34,012 nt of DNA, taken from contig NW_019775423.1 of the NCBI RefSeq assembly GCF_001039355.2, positions 373,356 to 407,367 on the forward strand, in the 5' to 3' direction. The notes beneath the pieces were generated by a model. That model was not told where the DNA came from and did not search any database. It worked only from the letters and a program-made list of their open reading frames with translations. A program made the position numbers and the translations under genes. How positions within the stretch are numbered: position 1 is the stretch's first letter; every line of letters starts with the position of its first letter. Source of the DNA: Lingula anatina. Its lineage: Eukaryota; Brachiopoda; Lingulata; Lingulida; Lingulidae. Shown here piece by piece: positions 33,004-34,012 of this stretch.

Positions 33004-33239
33004 GCACTGAGGCCACTTGAAAATGTTTAAAGTCGCGCACTTGTCTTTCGACATCAATTTCGCCTGTCTCGGAACGCTATTTGAAACTTATAATTTTTTC
33101 AGAGTCAACGGTCACTTCAGATTACCAGATTTTAAAAAAATGATTTTTTTTCAAAATTTTCCCTCCATCTTTGCTGAAACCTTAATTACATCCTTAAACT
33201 CGGAAATGAATTACCATATATGATCACCTGATGACTGTG

Positions 33240-34012
33240 AATCTTACCTTACACCAAGAAAGAGAAATAATCTTGACACTGTGGTTTATGCAAGGAAGAA
33301 ATCTCGTTGAACTGTGTGTCGGTAGCAGCCTAAACATAGTTAAAAGGAGGTCACTTGGCAACTCACTTGGTTATTTTACCTGCTACAATAGACATCGATG
33401 TAGACTACGTGATATATGGTTAGTGATAATCTCCTCAACAAAGTCAAATATTGCACAGTTCATCCAATAGATTACATTTCTGATAATTGTCTGATCAGGG
33501 AATTATATCGTAGAGTTAACGATATAATACCCTGGTCTGATACACCTTACAATCCAAGGTGCAGGAATCACGAAAGAGAAAACTGCTACGCACATTCACA
33601 AATTAAGTGATCAGTAGGCTATATTTTGGAAAAAGACTCCACTGAAAAATTTCTTGCAGCACTTGAAAAAGATGAAAGCATTTCAGTCATTAGTAGACTG
33701 TTGCACACTAATTTTCCAACTACCAAAGAAGAAGTAAATTATGCGTGTAAGGCAATATCAGACATCCTTGAAAATGCTGCGAACGCCCCACTAGTACAAT
33801 ATAAGCGACTCAAGGAGATGAAAAAACAAAGTCAACTAGAACCAAGGAGTTATAACAGCTCCTTGCTAGAGCAAAGAAACGGCTATGGTTTAACTGGACC
33901 TGTACAGAAATCGGACGCAATATAAAACACCTGGGAAAACTATTACAAAAGTTACCCGCAAAAAAACTTTATTTCACATACTAACCATATAGCCATAAAG
34001 ATATACAGGGTT
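33240..34012 (+). pseudogene. LINE (non-LTR) endonuclease/linker fragment, frameshifted, runs off edge
   Basis: Plus-strand frames in order: LVELCVGSSLNIV with GYFTCYNRHR (end of an apurinic-type endonuclease domain), then in another frame VSDNLLNKVKY with DYISDNCLI (the usual SDH region, here SDN), then KFLAALEKDESISV and AISDILENAA typical of the linker before reverse transcriptase, then in a third frame IGRNIKHLGKLLQKLP. The frames do not connect and stops intervene, so the copy is dead. It lies just upstream of the opsin on the opposite strand. Confidence 0.7.

Overview
The window is AT-rich, intron-rich animal DNA. It holds split genes with GT/AG junctions, a metazoan rhodopsin-class receptor, zona pellucida (ZP) and sushi domains, LINE remnants and small inverted-repeat transposons. 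The gene content, together with the repeated 'taggcct' word, suggests an invertebrate deuterostome such as an echinoderm or hemichordate, but the sequence does not settle this. All recognisable host genes lie on the minus strand. The exon models below come from reading splice sites, reading frame and intron phase by eye.

Left and centre (about 0.8-26.5 kb): three paralogous ZP-domain membrane-protein genes lie head to tail. Gene A (about 0.8-8.55 kb) runs off the left edge. It carries three sushi (CCP) exons between its signal-peptide exon and its ZP-N exon. Gene B (11.59-17.65 kb, 403 aa) and gene C (21.35-26.47 kb, 412 aa) are complete and lack sushi domains. Their layout is signal peptide, ZP-N, ZP-C, RNKR furin-like site, one transmembrane helix and a short cytoplasmic tail. 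B and C are the two halves of a tandem segmental duplication (9541-18026 and 18027-26840) whose junction can be placed almost to the base.

A CCAAT-box/TATA-box module with a fixed 35-base interval lies upstream of each of the three genes (about 9.7, 18.2 and 27.1 kb). The duplication appears to have given gene B a copy of gene A's promoter, while gene C kept the older, diverged one. Amino-acid differences between B and C are concentrated in two short patches of the ZP domain, although neighbouring introns and exons are almost identical. This looks like local diversifying selection or conversion.

Inserted DNA in this part includes several small Harbinger-like inverted-repeat elements, a 1.57-kb foldback with 585-bp arms inside gene A, a duplicated sushi exon, and a roughly 0.97-kb insertion found only in a gene B intron.

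Right (28-34 kb): a six-exon opsin gene (29.67-33.00 kb, first exon tentative) of the neuropsin/peropsin-like group has the retinal lysine but FRY in place of the usual D/ERY. It is flanked by a decayed LINE tail (about 28.6-28.87 kb, minus), an unidentified short exon-like reading frame (28.34-28.58 kb), and a frameshifted LINE endonuclease segment running off the right edge (33.24-34.01 kb, plus). No tRNA, rRNA or CRISPR array was recognised.
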